64,000 bases of DNA, from NCBI GenBank assembly GCA_944322005.1, contig CALUNL010000002.1, forward strand, positions 303,503 through 367,502, read 5' to 3'. Positions within the stretch are counted from its first letter, which is position 1. Every line of letters starts with the position of its first letter. Under the pieces are notes generated by a model that saw only the letters and a list, made by a program, of their open reading frames with translations, did no database searches and was not told the origin of the DNA. The translations under genes were made by a program, and so were the position numbers. Shown piece after piece: positions 53,824-62,449 of this stretch. The stretch comes from an uncultured Alistipes sp. GTDB lineage: Bacteria > Bacteroidota > Bacteroidia > Bacteroidales > Rikenellaceae.

Positions 53824-55503
53824 TCAGTACTTGAAACTGCTCCCGCCTATGAATTCGCGCAGAATCGATGTCGGAGGAATCTCCCCGGTAGGTATCGGAG
53901 TGAAGTTGTCCAGAAGCTTGAGCAGCCGCGTGGCCTCGCCGTACTCCGGCACCGTGTCCGGAATCTCACGCAGGATAGGCTCGACAATCGGACGCAGGAC
54001 GGAGATCTCGTAGAAGAGCGACGAGTTGAACATCACGTCGGCGTTCTCCTGATACGGGAATATGTGCTTCTCCTCGCCGCGGCGTACGCTGCCCCAGCGC
54101 GAGATGGTGGCGTAGGCGTCGTTGCCGCGCGTGTAGTAGTCTCTGGTGAGGCGGCGCAGCATGCGGTTGTCGGTAGTCGGTATGCGCGTGACGTTGTCCA
54201 TGGCGACAGATGTGAAACACGATACGTATATCTTGAACTTCACGGAGTCGGGGATGCTCGGCGTCAGTCGCGGATTCAGAGCGTGTATGCCCTCTATGAT
54301 GAGTATCGAGCGCTCGTCGAGCCTGAGCGGGTTGTTGTGCCACTGCCGGGTGCCGGAGATGAAGTCGTAGCGCGGGATGTCGACGCTCTCGCCGGCGGCC
54401 AGACGCCGCAGGTGGTCGTTCAGCTGCTTGAGGTCTATCGCCTCGAGAGCCTCATAGTCGTAGTTGCCGTTCTCGTCGAGCGGCGTGTCCTCGCGGTTGA
54501 CGAAGTAGTCGTCGAGCGAGAGCAGCACCGGATGCAGTCCGAGCACGCGCAGCTGTACGCCGAGCCTCTTGGCGGTGGTCGTCTTTCCGCTCGACGAAGG
54601 TCCCGATATGAGCACCATCCTGACGTTGCGCGTGGAGTTGGCTTCGTATATCATGTCGGCGATGCGCGCGAGCATCTTCTCGTGGAACGCCTCGGCAATC
54701 TTTATGAGCTCGCTGCCGTCACCGTCGAGGACCTTGGCGTTGAGCCGGCCCACTGTCGGCACTCCCATGATGTCCACCCACGACTGGTATTCGTGGAATA
54801 TGCCGAACATCTTGTCCAGCTGCGGGGTCTTGCCGACCGACTTCGGGTCCGTGCGCTCGGGCAGCGCAAGGTAGAAGCCGTTGTAGTACGGGCGTATGTC
54901 GAACATGTCGACATAACCGGTCGACGGAGCCAGCGCCCCGAAGAAGTAGCCCGTCATGCCGTCCTCGCCGATGCGGTAGAGGTTGCTGTAGAGTCTCGGA
55001 CGGGTCCGGAGCAGGGCGATCTTGTCGTCGAACCCGTACTTTTCGAACTCTGCCACGACCTCCTCGGTCGGCACCTTGCGGCGCTCTATCACGATGTCCT
55101 TGCGTGCGAGCTCGCGCACCCCTTCGGCGATGCGTGCGCACTCCTCCTCCGTGAACTTCTCTATGCCGTCCACCTCGCAGTAGAAGCCGTTGCCGAGCGA
55201 GTGGCGGACATGGAAGCTGTGGCCCGGATAGAGGTCCCATGCCACGCTCTGAAGGAGGAACGATATCGTGCGCTGGTAGACGCGGTAGCCCTCGAAGTGG
55301 GTGGCGTCGATGAACCTGACCGATATCGGCGTGTAGACGCGGTAGTTCAGCTCCTTGATGCGGTTGTTGACGTAGGCCGCCAGGAAAGGATACTTGTTTT
55401 TGATGTCGAGGTTGCGGCATATCTCCATGAGAGGTGTGCCCATCTCCACCTCGAGGTTCGAGGATGTGTTCTCGCAGAACACGGTGATTTTTTTAGCAGT
55501 CAT
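53824..55503 (-). CDS. TGS-domain nucleoside (uridine-like) kinase
   Basis: A 559-residue cytoplasmic protein. ATG at 55503 (MTAKKITVFCENTSSNLEVE) starts a TGS-like domain (residues about 4-70). A threonyl-tRNA-synthetase second-domain-like region follows (ISFLLQSVAWDLYPGHSFHV, GFYCEVDGIEKFTEEECARI). From about residue 285 there is a P-loop kinase of the uridine kinase/phosphoribulokinase type: Walker A GPSSSGKTTTAKRLG, LLSLDDYFVNREDTPLDENG, DLKQLNDHLRRLAAGESV, ILIIEGIHALNP. This fusion is known in Bacteroidetes, Firmicutes and Thermotoga as nucleoside kinase; substrate undetermined. A TTG ten codons upstream overlaps the promoter and is rejected as start. Confidence 0.88.
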   Translation of the reverse strand: MTAKKITVFCENTSSNLEVEMGTPLMEICRNLDIKNKYPFLAAYVNNRIKELNYRVYTPISVRFIDATHFEGYRVYQRTISFLLQSVAWDLYPGHSFHVRHSLGNGFYCEVDGIEKFTEEECARIAEGVRELARKDIVIERRKVPTEEVVAEFEKYGFDDKIALLRTRPRLYSNLYRIGEDGMTGYFFGALAPSTGYVDMFDIRPYYNGFYLALPERTDPKSVGKTPQLDKMFGIFHEYQSWVDIMGVPTVGRLNAKVLDGDGSELIKIAEAFHEKMLARIADMIYEANSTRNVRMVLISGPSSSGKTTTAKRLGVQLRVLGLHPVLLSLDDYFVNREDTPLDENGNYDYEALEAIDLKQLNDHLRRLAAGESVDIPRYDFISGTRQWHNNPLRLDERSILIIEGIHALNPRLTPSIPDSVKFKIYVSCFTSVAMDNVTRIPTTDNRMLRRLTRDYYTRGNDAYATISRWGSVRRGEEKHIFPYQENADVMFNSSLFYEISVLRPIVEPILREIPDTVPEYGEATRLLKLLDNFTPIPTGEIPPTSILREFIGGSSFKY

Positions 55504-55531
55504 GGGTTTGTCGTCAGGTCGTTTCTTTTCC

Positions 55532-55539
55532 AAATTTAC
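55532..55539 (-). promoter_or_regulatory. -7 box for the TGS nucleoside kinase gene
   Basis: TAAATTTG on the minus strand, 28 bases upstream of the ATG at 55503. No clean TTG at -33. Confidence 0.5.
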
Positions 55540-55769
55540 GCATTATTGCGATACGGCGGACCGCGCAGGGGGCAAACCGGACTTTTTTTGCATGTTTTAC
55601 ATCCGTCCGAGCCGCTTCGCGCCCGCATCTTTCCTGAAATATAACGTTCGGTACATGCGAAATATTTGCCAATCCGGAGTTTTTTGTAACTTTACACTCC
55701 TGTTTTCCGGTTCTGTTTCGCAGCAGCGGACAGGATGTAACTTGAACGCGAAATAATTTTTCCAGAAGT

Positions 55770-57209
55770 ATGGGAGTGAAAAAACTCATCGTTTCCGCCA
55801 TCGCCTTTGCCGTCGTAGCCGGTGCGGCCGTGGCTCTGTATGACCTCGAGCTGCGCGAGCGGCGGGTGGTCATCCTCTCCACCAACGATATTCATGCCAA
55901 CATTTCGAGGTTCGCACGGCTCGCCGAGGCTGTCGAGCGGTGCCGGGATACGGTCGATGTGGTGCTCGTCGATGCGGGTGACCGCTGGACGGGCAATGCC
56001 TATGTCGACCTGGCCGAGGGAAGGCGCCCGATTATCGACCTTATGGACGGCCTCGGGTTCAGCGTCGCGACGCTCGGCAACCACGAGTTCGACAAGGGTC
56101 CCGGCCTTCTTTCCGATGCCATCGGGTATGCGAAGTTCGAGACCGTGTGCGCCAACGTCGTCTCCGAAGACGGGGAGCTTCCTGCCCTGCAGCCTGCTGT
56201 TACGGTCAGGACGGCCGACGGTATCCGGATACGCTTCGTTGGGGTCGTTACCAACTACGACAACGGCCATCCGGACGGCAGCCACAGGGTCTACGAGGAC
56301 CTCGAATTTCCGGACCCGATGGAGTCGGCGCGCGAACAGGCGCGTCTTGCGTCGGGCTGCGACCTGCTCGTTCTGCTCTCGCACATGGGCGACAGGAAGG
56401 ATGTCGAGTTTGCCGGAGGATGTTCCGACTATGACCTCATCATCGGCGGACATACGCATGCGGTGGTCGACACGCTCGTGAACGGCACGGTGATAGGCCA
56501 GACCGGATGCAGCCTCATGAACGTCGGCGCGACATCCGTCCGCATGAAGGGACGCCGCATCGTGGAACTGGAGTACCGCAACGTGAGCCTCGACGCATAC
56601 GGCGAGGAGCCGGCCGTGGCGGCACGCGTACGCGAGATCACCGACAACCCGGAACTCAACGTCTCCGTCGGTTCGACCGGCGTCGATCTGGACAAGGTCG
56701 GCCTTGCCGACATGTTCACCACCTCCCTGGTGGAGGCTACGGGGGCGGATATCGGTATGTACCATTACGGCGGAATACGCCTGATCACCCTGCCTGCCGG
56801 CGAGGTGTCGAGGGCGATGCTCTTTACCCTCGAACCGTTCTCCTCCTACGTCTATACGATGGAGATGACGCCGGAGCAGATGCGCCGGATGATAATCACG
56901 AAATACAACGACACGGGCAACCCCAAGGAGGCGCACCGTATCGACATATTCGCTTCGGTGCCCTACACGATAGTGACCGATGCCGCGGACAATGCCCTGG
57001 ACGTCGAGTTCCCGACGTTGAGGGAGGGGCGCGAGTACGAGGTAGCCATCGCCAACTACATCGTCGAGAAGTATGACGACGTGGAGGGCGACGACATCGA
57101 GTGCCGCGACGACGTGCTTGTGCTGGACGCCATTGCGGAATATCTCGGCGAACACTCCCCGGCGAAGTTTTCCAATGTTCCGAAACAGAAGCGGCGCGTC
57201 GTAAGATAG
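55770..57209 (+). CDS. 5'-nucleotidase (UshA-like) metallophosphatase
   Basis: A 479-residue exported protein: an N-terminal membrane helix (VKKLIVSAIAFAVVAGAAVA) serves as signal or anchor. The metallophosphatase domain has D40 and H42 in STNDIHANISRF, DAGDRWTGN with D68 and D71, GNHEFDKG with N104 and H105, LLSHMGD, and GGHTHAVVD. The C-terminal 5'-nucleotidase domain has MYHYGGIRLITLPAGEVSRA, FTLEPFSSYVYTMEMTPEQM and FASVPYTIVTDAADNALDVE. Such enzymes release nucleosides and phosphate from nucleotides in the periplasm. Codons about 68-139 (55973-56186) recur in diverged form at 59398-59611. A terminator follows. Confidence 0.93.
   Translation: MGVKKLIVSAIAFAVVAGAAVALYDLELRERRVVILSTNDIHANISRFARLAEAVERCRDTVDVVLVDAGDRWTGNAYVDLAEGRRPIIDLMDGLGFSVATLGNHEFDKGPGLLSDAIGYAKFETVCANVVSEDGELPALQPAVTVRTADGIRIRFVGVVTNYDNGHPDGSHRVYEDLEFPDPMESAREQARLASGCDLLVLLSHMGDRKDVEFAGGCSDYDLIIGGHTHAVVDTLVNGTVIGQTGCSLMNVGATSVRMKGRRIVELEYRNVSLDAYGEEPAVAARVREITDNPELNVSVGSTGVDLDKVGLADMFTTSLVEATGADIGMYHYGGIRLITLPAGEVSRAMLFTLEPFSSYVYTMEMTPEQMRRMIITKYNDTGNPKEAHRIDIFASVPYTIVTDAADNALDVEFPTLREGREYEVAIANYIVEKYDDVEGDDIECRDDVLVLDAIAEYLGEHSPAKFSNVPKQKRRVVR
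55973..56186 (+). repeat. Donor segment of a 214-bp dispersed duplication (copy A)
   Basis: Matches 59398-59611 over 214 bases without gaps and, by my count, 16 mismatches. Nine of these lie in a 27-base patch. It encodes the DAGDRWTGN to SEDGELP part of the metallophosphatase. Confidence 0.9.
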
Positions 57210-57237
57210 GCTGCGGTGCGGAACGGCCGCAAGGCGC

Positions 57238-57266
57238 GGGGCGGAGACCATCTCCGCCCCTTTTTT
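57238..57266 (+). terminator. Terminator of the metallophosphatase gene
   Basis: A 10-bp stem GGGGCGGAGA / TCTCCGCCCC with a 3-base loop and a T6 run. Confidence 0.88.
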
Positions 57267-57723
57267 GTGCGCCGTACACCGGCCCTGTGTCGCGGAAATG
57301 TCTCCTGTCCGGTGAAACTCCCAAATTTATAGCGCAATATCCCGCAAAGTGTTGTCCGTTAGAGAATATTTTTCGTAACTTTGCCCGTGCCGTCCTCCAT
57401 ATGGAGTGCGGCGGACATATTGAAAGTGTTTTCGCACTGTCCTTGACGGAAAATGTGGCAATTTTCAATAGCAAAGGACAACGGACAGCACCATCTCTTG
57501 TTTAGATTGAGGTGTGGACGCATTCTTGCGTCGCATGACCCATATCTATTCGAGTGTGGGGTATTGCGTCGTTTGTTTTGCTATGGGTTTGCCACAACCT
57601 TCCGTTAGACATTCGAAATCGGCTCCACACTTTCTTTTTGTACTTACCCGACCGACACCCACCATCGAGGAGCAGAATGGTAATTTGATTTGGTAAAGAA
57701 TGTTAAACCAAAAACATATTACT
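57267..57723. other. Intergenic region with an orphan promoter and the left edge of the low-GC island
   Basis: Up to about 57510 the composition is host-like and includes a promoter (57352-57383) with no gene of its own behind it. TTGTCCGTT at 57352 and ACAACGGACA near 57478 are near-inverted copies. Beyond about 57510 the GC content drops and the island begins. The only open frame (57514-57696) has no recognisable features. Confidence 0.45.
57352..57383 (+). promoter_or_regulatory. Orphan Bacteroidetes-type promoter left of the island
   Basis: TTG at 57352-57354, a 21-base spacer, TAACTTTG at 57376-57383. No host-like gene follows before the low-GC island at about 57510; it may now drive the island genes through a leader of more than 300 bases. 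Confidence 0.5.
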
Positions 57724-58071
57724 ATGGCAACAAACCGACCTACAAGAACTACCGCCTATACCATTATGGGCGAAATTGGCAACGAAACATTGTTTAATTT
57801 CATTCACACTGTATTACCTGTTCGTGAGTTTACTTCGCATGATTTCACAATGCTCTTTCCAGTTCATTTCCCGAATGAGTATGAACGGATGTTGGATGCA
57901 TATGTCGAGTACGGGGAAACACCGTATCGCAATCAAAAGATTACAAATGCAATAGGTAAATACCTCGGTAATCATCGACAAAGTTTGCATATCGAGAAAA
58001 TAGGCACAGCAAAGTCAAAGAATATCAACGGAACTGTTTCATCAGCCTCTATATGGCATAAAACTTTGTAA
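57724..58071 (+). CDS. Unknown protein of the low-GC island
   Basis: A 115-residue protein that I do not recognise. ATG at 57724 (MATNRPTRTTAYTIMGEIGN) is chosen; another ATG eight codons upstream (57700) is possible, and neither has a strong ribosome-binding site. No signal peptide or membrane helix. The middle (FTSHDFTMLFPVHFPNEYER) and end (ITNAIGKYLGNHRQSLHIEK) look like a small mixed alpha/beta or winged-helix domain, but this is only an impression. Codon use and GC content are much lower than in the flanking genes, a sign of recent acquisition. The next gene starts two bases after the stop, so the two form an operon. Confidence 0.65.
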   Translation: MATNRPTRTTAYTIMGEIGNETLFNFIHTVLPVREFTSHDFTMLFPVHFPNEYERMLDAYVEYGETPYRNQKITNAIGKYLGNHRQSLHIEKIGTAKSKNINGTVSSASIWHKTL

Positions 58072-58073
58072 TT

Positions 58074-59348
58074 ATGAAAAGATTTTTATTATTGATTCTT
58101 GCGATAACCGCCTTTAATACGGCAATCTATGCTGATGTAAAGACCATTAAATACAAACAGTATGGTTCTACCTACATGGTTATTAAAGGAAATTTTGAAA
58201 AACAAACATTGATAGATGGTGATGTTTCAATTGGTATGTATTATGGCATTCGAATCAAAGGAAAATATGAAAAAGGGGAACTAATTGGGGAAATTGATTA
58301 TAACGGTAACGGTTTTATCGTTGAAGTACAAGGAACCATTAGTAATAATGAGAATGGGGGTATATCAACAAAATGTAAACCATACGAATGGAAGTGCGAT
58401 TTGAGAACGAAGGTAGTACCCGCCTTTAACGATAGCAATTGTACAGTTTCGCTCATAATTGAGACCTCGCCAATTACGATTAATATTCCCGAGAACGAGA
58501 AATCTCATAGAGAATTTACATCTGATCTAAGAAAGGCTTTGCTTCACATACAGCAAGATATGGAAATTGAAGAAGTAAAAAACGGAGGTCTATACTCTGC
58601 CACTATTACATTCTCTGATGGGCTGACATATGAAGGTTTTGTAAAAATGCCAAGCCGTTGGGACATTGGCATCCCATGGATGTCAGAAAATGGCAGTTAT
58701 GATAATCCTAAGCTTCATGCTAAATTGACTTGGCCAAATGGAGACACCTTTGAGGGACAGGTATATAATAAAGCAAGTCATGACTACGGTAACTTCCATA
58801 GCAACCGAATCCGCCCCAAACGTGGGACCATTAGGTATCATGATGGCCAAGTGTTTGAATATAGCAATTCGGACTTTGACAACTTTAAGATAGGTGATAA
58901 TGGGCTGTGTGTTTCACCAAGTGAAATGAAGGAGAGCTTTGAGAATACAATAAGGGAACGCGAGGAGGAACGACTACGCAAAATTCGCGAGGACGAAGAA
59001 CGAAAAGCAGCAGAGTTGCGAGCAAAACAAGAAGAAGAGGCAAAAAAGATTGCTCGCAAAAACGAGTTGATTCGCAAGTATGGGCAACGATATGGCGAGG
59101 CAATATATAAAGGAGAACCCAAAATGGGAATGACAATAGAAATGATACAGGATATGCATCAACAAAGAGGTCATATGACCCGTCACATTTCTAATGGCAA
59201 TGAGATAACGGTTCTCTCCTATGGGGGTGGTTATGTTTCGTTCTTTGGTATATCCGGGATATCAGCCAGTTATAGATACACCTTTGTGAATGGCCGATTA
59301 ACTGAATTCACTTCGACAGACGCCAAAGCGTCAATAGATTGGCTATGA
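58074..59348 (+). CDS. Exported protein with MORN-like repeats and coiled coil, low-GC island
   Basis: A 424-residue protein with signal peptide MKRFLLLILAITAFNTAIYA. Residues about 20-130 form a beta-rich domain with regularly spaced Gly (FEKQTLIDGDVSIG, IRIKGKYEKGELIGEIDY). Residues about 175-265 hold three MORN-like units: ATITFSDGLTYEGFV, AKLTWPNGDTFEGQVY and GTIRYHDGQVFEY. Then comes a charged coiled coil (about 285-340, EREEERLRKIREDEERKAAE), and a short C-terminal domain (GNEITVLSYGGGYVSFFG, YRYTFVNGRLTEF). Function unknown; MORN-like repeats often bind lipids or proteins. AT-rich codon use points to horizontal origin. Its TGA overlaps the ATG of the next, chimeric frame in ATGA. Confidence 0.8.
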   Translation: MKRFLLLILAITAFNTAIYADVKTIKYKQYGSTYMVIKGNFEKQTLIDGDVSIGMYYGIRIKGKYEKGELIGEIDYNGNGFIVEVQGTISNNENGGISTKCKPYEWKCDLRTKVVPAFNDSNCTVSLIIETSPITINIPENEKSHREFTSDLRKALLHIQQDMEIEEVKNGGLYSATITFSDGLTYEGFVKMPSRWDIGIPWMSENGSYDNPKLHAKLTWPNGDTFEGQVYNKASHDYGNFHSNRIRPKRGTIRYHDGQVFEYSNSDFDNFKIGDNGLCVSPSEMKESFENTIREREEERLRKIREDEERKAAELRAKQEEEAKKIARKNELIRKYGQRYGEAIYKGEPKMGMTIEMIQDMHQQRGHMTRHISNGNEITVLSYGGGYVSFFGISGISASYRYTFVNGRLTEFTSTDAKASIDWL

Positions 59349-59671
59349 TTATGAAGAAGCTATTCATTACGCTATTGATAGTGGGTGTTACATCGTTTGC
59401 GGGTGACCGCTGGACGGGCAATGCCTATGTCGACCTGGCCGAGGGAAGGCGACCGATTATCGACCTTATGGACGGTCTCGGGTTCAGCGTCGCGACGCTC
59501 GGCAACCACGAGTTCGACAAGGGTGCGCGTTTTCTCGCCAATGCCATAGGGTATGCGAAGTTCGAGACCGTGTGCGCCAACGTCATCTCCGAGGACGGCG
59601 AGCTGCCGGCCCAATCCGGTCTCGATATCTTCAGGAAGGTGGATGCTGCAGTAAGGCGGAGGCAGCCGTGA
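59345..59671 (+). pseudogene. Chimeric ORF: island signal peptide fused to a metallophosphatase fragment
   Basis: A 108-codon frame. The first 18 or so codons (MIMKKLFITLLIVGVTSFA, low GC) are a signal peptide belonging to a third island gene that overlaps the previous stop in ATGA. At base 59398 the sequence switches to a host-like, GC-rich copy of the metallophosphatase segment (GDRWTGNAYVDLAEGRRP through CANVISEDGELP), in frame. After 59611 it changes again to unrelated sequence and stops. The DxH and GGHTH metal motifs of the parent are missing, so it cannot be an active phosphatase. It is a recombination product, probably non-functional, though a small exported protein could be made. Confidence 0.7.
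59398..59611 (+). repeat. Diverged 214-bp copy of the metallophosphatase segment (copy B)
   Basis: About 92 percent identical by eye to 55973-56186, no gaps, unrelated sequence on both sides. It marks the right edge of the low-GC island. The shared left boundary begins at TGCGGGTGACCGC. Confidence 0.9.
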
Positions 59672-59850
59672 ATTGATGTGCCGATGCCCGTCAGGCGGAT
59701 TGCCGGCGGCTGTCCCTCGTGCCGTCTCTCTCCGGCTGAAACGGGCGCCTTGCCCGAATCGGCCCGCTCTGTAATCCGTGCCGCGCGTCAGTGCGGCACG
59801 GATGGTTTCGGGACGTTTGTGCCGCGACAGGCAAAAAAACGGCCGCAATA

Positions 59851-59881
59851 TTTGCGGATTCGCTGAAAATAAGTATCTTTG
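59851..59881 (+). promoter_or_regulatory. Promoter of rpsA
   Basis: TTTG at 59851-59854, exactly 19 bases, TATCTTTG at 59874-59881: a perfect consensus. The leader to the rpsA ATG is about 75 bases and contains a small GCGCGC-rich hairpin (59891-59907). Confidence 0.85.
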
Positions 59882-59963
59882 CAAGCCTTTGCGCGCATAG
59901 CGCGCGGGAATAACTGATTTATTAACTTTTAACGGGCGATTGTATCGCAAAAATTTTTTCCTG

Positions 59964-61754
59964 ATGGAGAATAACAACATCAAAGTAGCAAACGAGAATT
60001 TCGATTGGAATGCGTTTGAGAACGAGGCGGGACTTTACGACCAGCCGAAGGAGCAGATTGCCGAGCAGTATGGCAAGTCGCTCTCCAACATCGCTGTAGG
60101 CGAGACCGTAGAGGGTACCGTAACCGAGATCAACAAGCGCGAGGTAATCGTGAATATCGGCTACAAGAGCGAGGGTGTGATTCCGGCATCCGAATTCCGC
60201 TACAACTCCGAACTTAAGGTAGGCGACAAGGTTGAGGTCTATGTTGAGTCGGTTGAGGACAAGGGAGGCCAGCTGGTTCTCTCGCACAAGAAGGCTCGTC
60301 AGCTCAAGTCATGGGATCGTGTGAACGAGGCTCTGGAGAAGGACGAGATAATCAAGGGATATGTGAAGTGCCGCACCAAGGGCGGAATGATTGTCGATGT
60401 CTTCGGCATCGAGGCATTCCTTCCGGGTTCGCAGATCGACGTGAAGCCTATCCGCGACTACGACATGTATGTCGACAAGACCATGGAGTTCAAGGTTGTG
60501 AAGATCAACCAGGAGTTCCGCAACGTGGTGGTTTCGCACAAGGTCCTGATAGAGGCCGAGCTCGAGGCACAGAAGCAAATCATAATGTCGAAGCTCGAGA
60601 AGGGACAGATCCTCGAGGGTACCGTCAAGAACATCACCTCCTACGGCGTATTCATCGACCTGGGCGGCGTGGACGGACTTATCCACATCACGGACCTCTC
60701 GTGGGGCCGCGTGAACCATCCGGAGGAGATCGTATCCCTCGACCAGAAGCTCCAGGTTGTCATCCTCGACTTCGACGAGAACAAGAAGCGTATCGCACTC
60801 GGTCTGAAGCAGCTCGTTCCGCATCCGTGGGAGGCTCTCGACCCGAACCTCAAGGTAGGCGACAAGGTCAAGGGCAAGGTTGTCGTAATGGCCGACTACG
60901 GTGCATTCGTAGAGATCGCTCCGGGCGTGGAGGGACTTATCCACGTATCGGAGATGTCGTGGAGCCAGCACCTGCGTTCGGCACAGGATTTCCTGAAGGT
61001 CGGCGACGAGGTGGAGGCAGTCATCCTGACCCTCGACCGTGAGGAGCGCAAGATGTCCCTCGGCATCAAGCAGCTTACGGCAGACCCGTGGGAGAACATC
61101 GAGCAGAAGTATCCGGTCGGAAGCAAGTGCACCGCCAAGGTACGCAACTTCACCAACTTCGGCGTATTCGTCGAGATAGAGGAGGGCATCGACGGCCTTA
61201 TCCACATCTCCGACCTCTCGTGGACCAAGAAGATCAAGCACCCGGGCGAGTTCACGCAGGTAGGTGCCGACATCGAGGTCGTAGTGCTCGAGATCGACAA
61301 GGAGAACCGCCGTCTGAGCCTCGGCCACAAGCAGCTTGAGGAGAACCCTTGGAACGAGTTCGAGAGCCAGTTCGCCGTGGATTCCATCCACAAGGGAACC
61401 GTAACCGAAGTTACCGACAAGGGCGCAATCGTATCCCTCGGTGAGAACATCGACGGATTCGCTCCTGCAAAGCAGCTTGTCAAGGAGGACGGAACGACCC
61501 TCAAGGCCGGTGAGACCGCCGACTTCAAGGTAATCGAGTTCTCGAAGGCCACCAAGCGCATCACCCTCTCGCACACCCGCATCTTCGACGACGCGAAGCG
61601 TGCCGAGGTAGCTGCCGAGAAGGCCGAGAAGAAGGCTGCCGCAGAGGCAACCAAGTCTTCCGTGAAGAAGATTCAGGCTTCGGTCGAGAAGACCACCCTC
61701 GGCGACATCGCCGGTCTGGCCGAACTCAAGAAGCAGATGGAGGAGCAGAAGTAA
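59964..61754 (+). CDS. rpsA: 30S ribosomal protein S1
   Basis: A 596-residue RNA-binding protein that helps mRNA bind the ribosome. ATG at 59964 (MENNNIKVANENFDWNAFEN) is preferred; a TTG eight codons upstream is less likely. It consists of S1 (OB-fold) repeats, each opening G-x-x-x-x-G-x-V: VGETVEGTVTEINKREVIVN, KGQILEGTVKNITSYGVFID, VGDKVKGKVVVMADYGAFVE, VGSKCTAKVRNFTNFGVFVE and SIHKGTVTEVTDKGAIVSLG, plus a more diverged one (DEIIKGYVKCRTKGGMIVDV). The C-terminus is rich in Ala, Lys and Glu (EKAEKKAAAEATKS). Highly biased codons and a consensus promoter fit strong expression. In Bacteroidetes S1 is thought to matter more because Shine-Dalgarno use is weak. Confidence 0.97.
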   Translation: MENNNIKVANENFDWNAFENEAGLYDQPKEQIAEQYGKSLSNIAVGETVEGTVTEINKREVIVNIGYKSEGVIPASEFRYNSELKVGDKVEVYVESVEDKGGQLVLSHKKARQLKSWDRVNEALEKDEIIKGYVKCRTKGGMIVDVFGIEAFLPGSQIDVKPIRDYDMYVDKTMEFKVVKINQEFRNVVVSHKVLIEAELEAQKQIIMSKLEKGQILEGTVKNITSYGVFIDLGGVDGLIHITDLSWGRVNHPEEIVSLDQKLQVVILDFDENKKRIALGLKQLVPHPWEALDPNLKVGDKVKGKVVVMADYGAFVEIAPGVEGLIHVSEMSWSQHLRSAQDFLKVGDEVEAVILTLDREERKMSLGIKQLTADPWENIEQKYPVGSKCTAKVRNFTNFGVFVEIEEGIDGLIHISDLSWTKKIKHPGEFTQVGADIEVVVLEIDKENRRLSLGHKQLEENPWNEFESQFAVDSIHKGTVTEVTDKGAIVSLGENIDGFAPAKQLVKEDGTTLKAGETADFKVIEFSKATKRITLSHTRIFDDAKRAEVAAEKAEKKAAAEATKSSVKKIQASVEKTTLGDIAGLAELKKQMEEQK

Positions 61755-61776
61755 TCCTGCCCCGGACATACAAACG

Positions 61777-61810
61777 GAGCGGGCGCCGAACACGGCGCCC
61801 GCTCTTTTTT
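61777..61810 (+). terminator. Terminator of rpsA
   Basis: A 12-bp stem GAGCGGGCGCCG / CGGCGCCCGCTC with loop AACA and a T6 run. Confidence 0.92.
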
Positions 61811-61881
61811 GTGTCTGTGCGGCTTTGTGCGTCGGAAATGCAAAGGAACATAGTCCGCCGGAAGGCCGCCAGATATTTGGA

Positions 61882-62436
61882 CTACTGCTGCGACTCCAGC
61901 CCCTCGATGCTTTCGAGCAGTTTGTCCCTGGTATCTCCTCCGGTATATATACGGCCTATTGTCAAAGTGTCGTCCCGGTCGCTCCATATGAACGGGGACT
62001 TTCCCGACATTTTGAACTCTCCGTTGCCGTACGAGTGCAGCGTTGCAGTACCCGTTATCCCAAGCTCTACATATTCGAACGTGAATGCCGCCGTTTCCGT
62101 ATTCACATCCACGAGCCGGTATTCGGTGCATCCGGATTTGATTCCTCCGTCAGGGCTCGGATCCTCTGCCTCCCAGAATAGGTAGATGGCCCCCTCTTCC
62201 GTAAATACGAATGTCTGCGAGCCTGTTCCGTCCATGAAGACGTCATCGACCGTTCCGTTTTCGTCCACATGATACAGGTTTGTGTATATGATGCCGTTGT
62301 TGGCATCATTCAGGAATGCCGCTATTTCGGGGCCAGAGGCTTTGGCCTGCATAATCTTTCCTCCGTCGTTCTTTTCGCAGGCCGTGCAGAACATCGCTGC
62401 CGCGGCAACTGCCAGCATTGCAAGACGTGTCTTCAT
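61882..62436 (-). CDS. Small lipoprotein, tandem paralogue 2
   Basis: A 184-residue protein. The signal MKTRLAMLAVAAAAMFCTAC ends in a lipobox-like Cys followed by EKND, so it is probably lipid-anchored. The mature part is beta-rich: NGIIYTNLYHVDENGTVDDV, TFVFTEEGAIYLFWEAED, GCTEYRLVDVNTETAAFTFE, ATLHSYGNGEFKMSGKSPF, IGRIYTGGDTRDKLLESIEG. It resembles the neighbouring gene throughout, and the two leader regions are nearly identical at the DNA level. Function unknown; no domain recognised. The pair lies convergent to rpsA. Confidence 0.75.
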   Translation of the reverse strand: MKTRLAMLAVAAAAMFCTACEKNDGGKIMQAKASGPEIAAFLNDANNGIIYTNLYHVDENGTVDDVFMDGTGSQTFVFTEEGAIYLFWEAEDPSPDGGIKSGCTEYRLVDVNTETAAFTFEYVELGITGTATLHSYGNGEFKMSGKSPFIWSDRDDTLTIGRIYTGGDTRDKLLESIEGLESQQ

Positions 62437-62437
62437 G
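62371..62437 (-). repeat. Near-identical signal-peptide-coding repeat, copy 1
   Basis: 67 bases that match 62954-63020 with two mismatches. They cover the start codon to the lipobox of the two lipoprotein genes. Confidence 0.9.
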
Positions 62438-62449
62438 ACGATATGTTTT

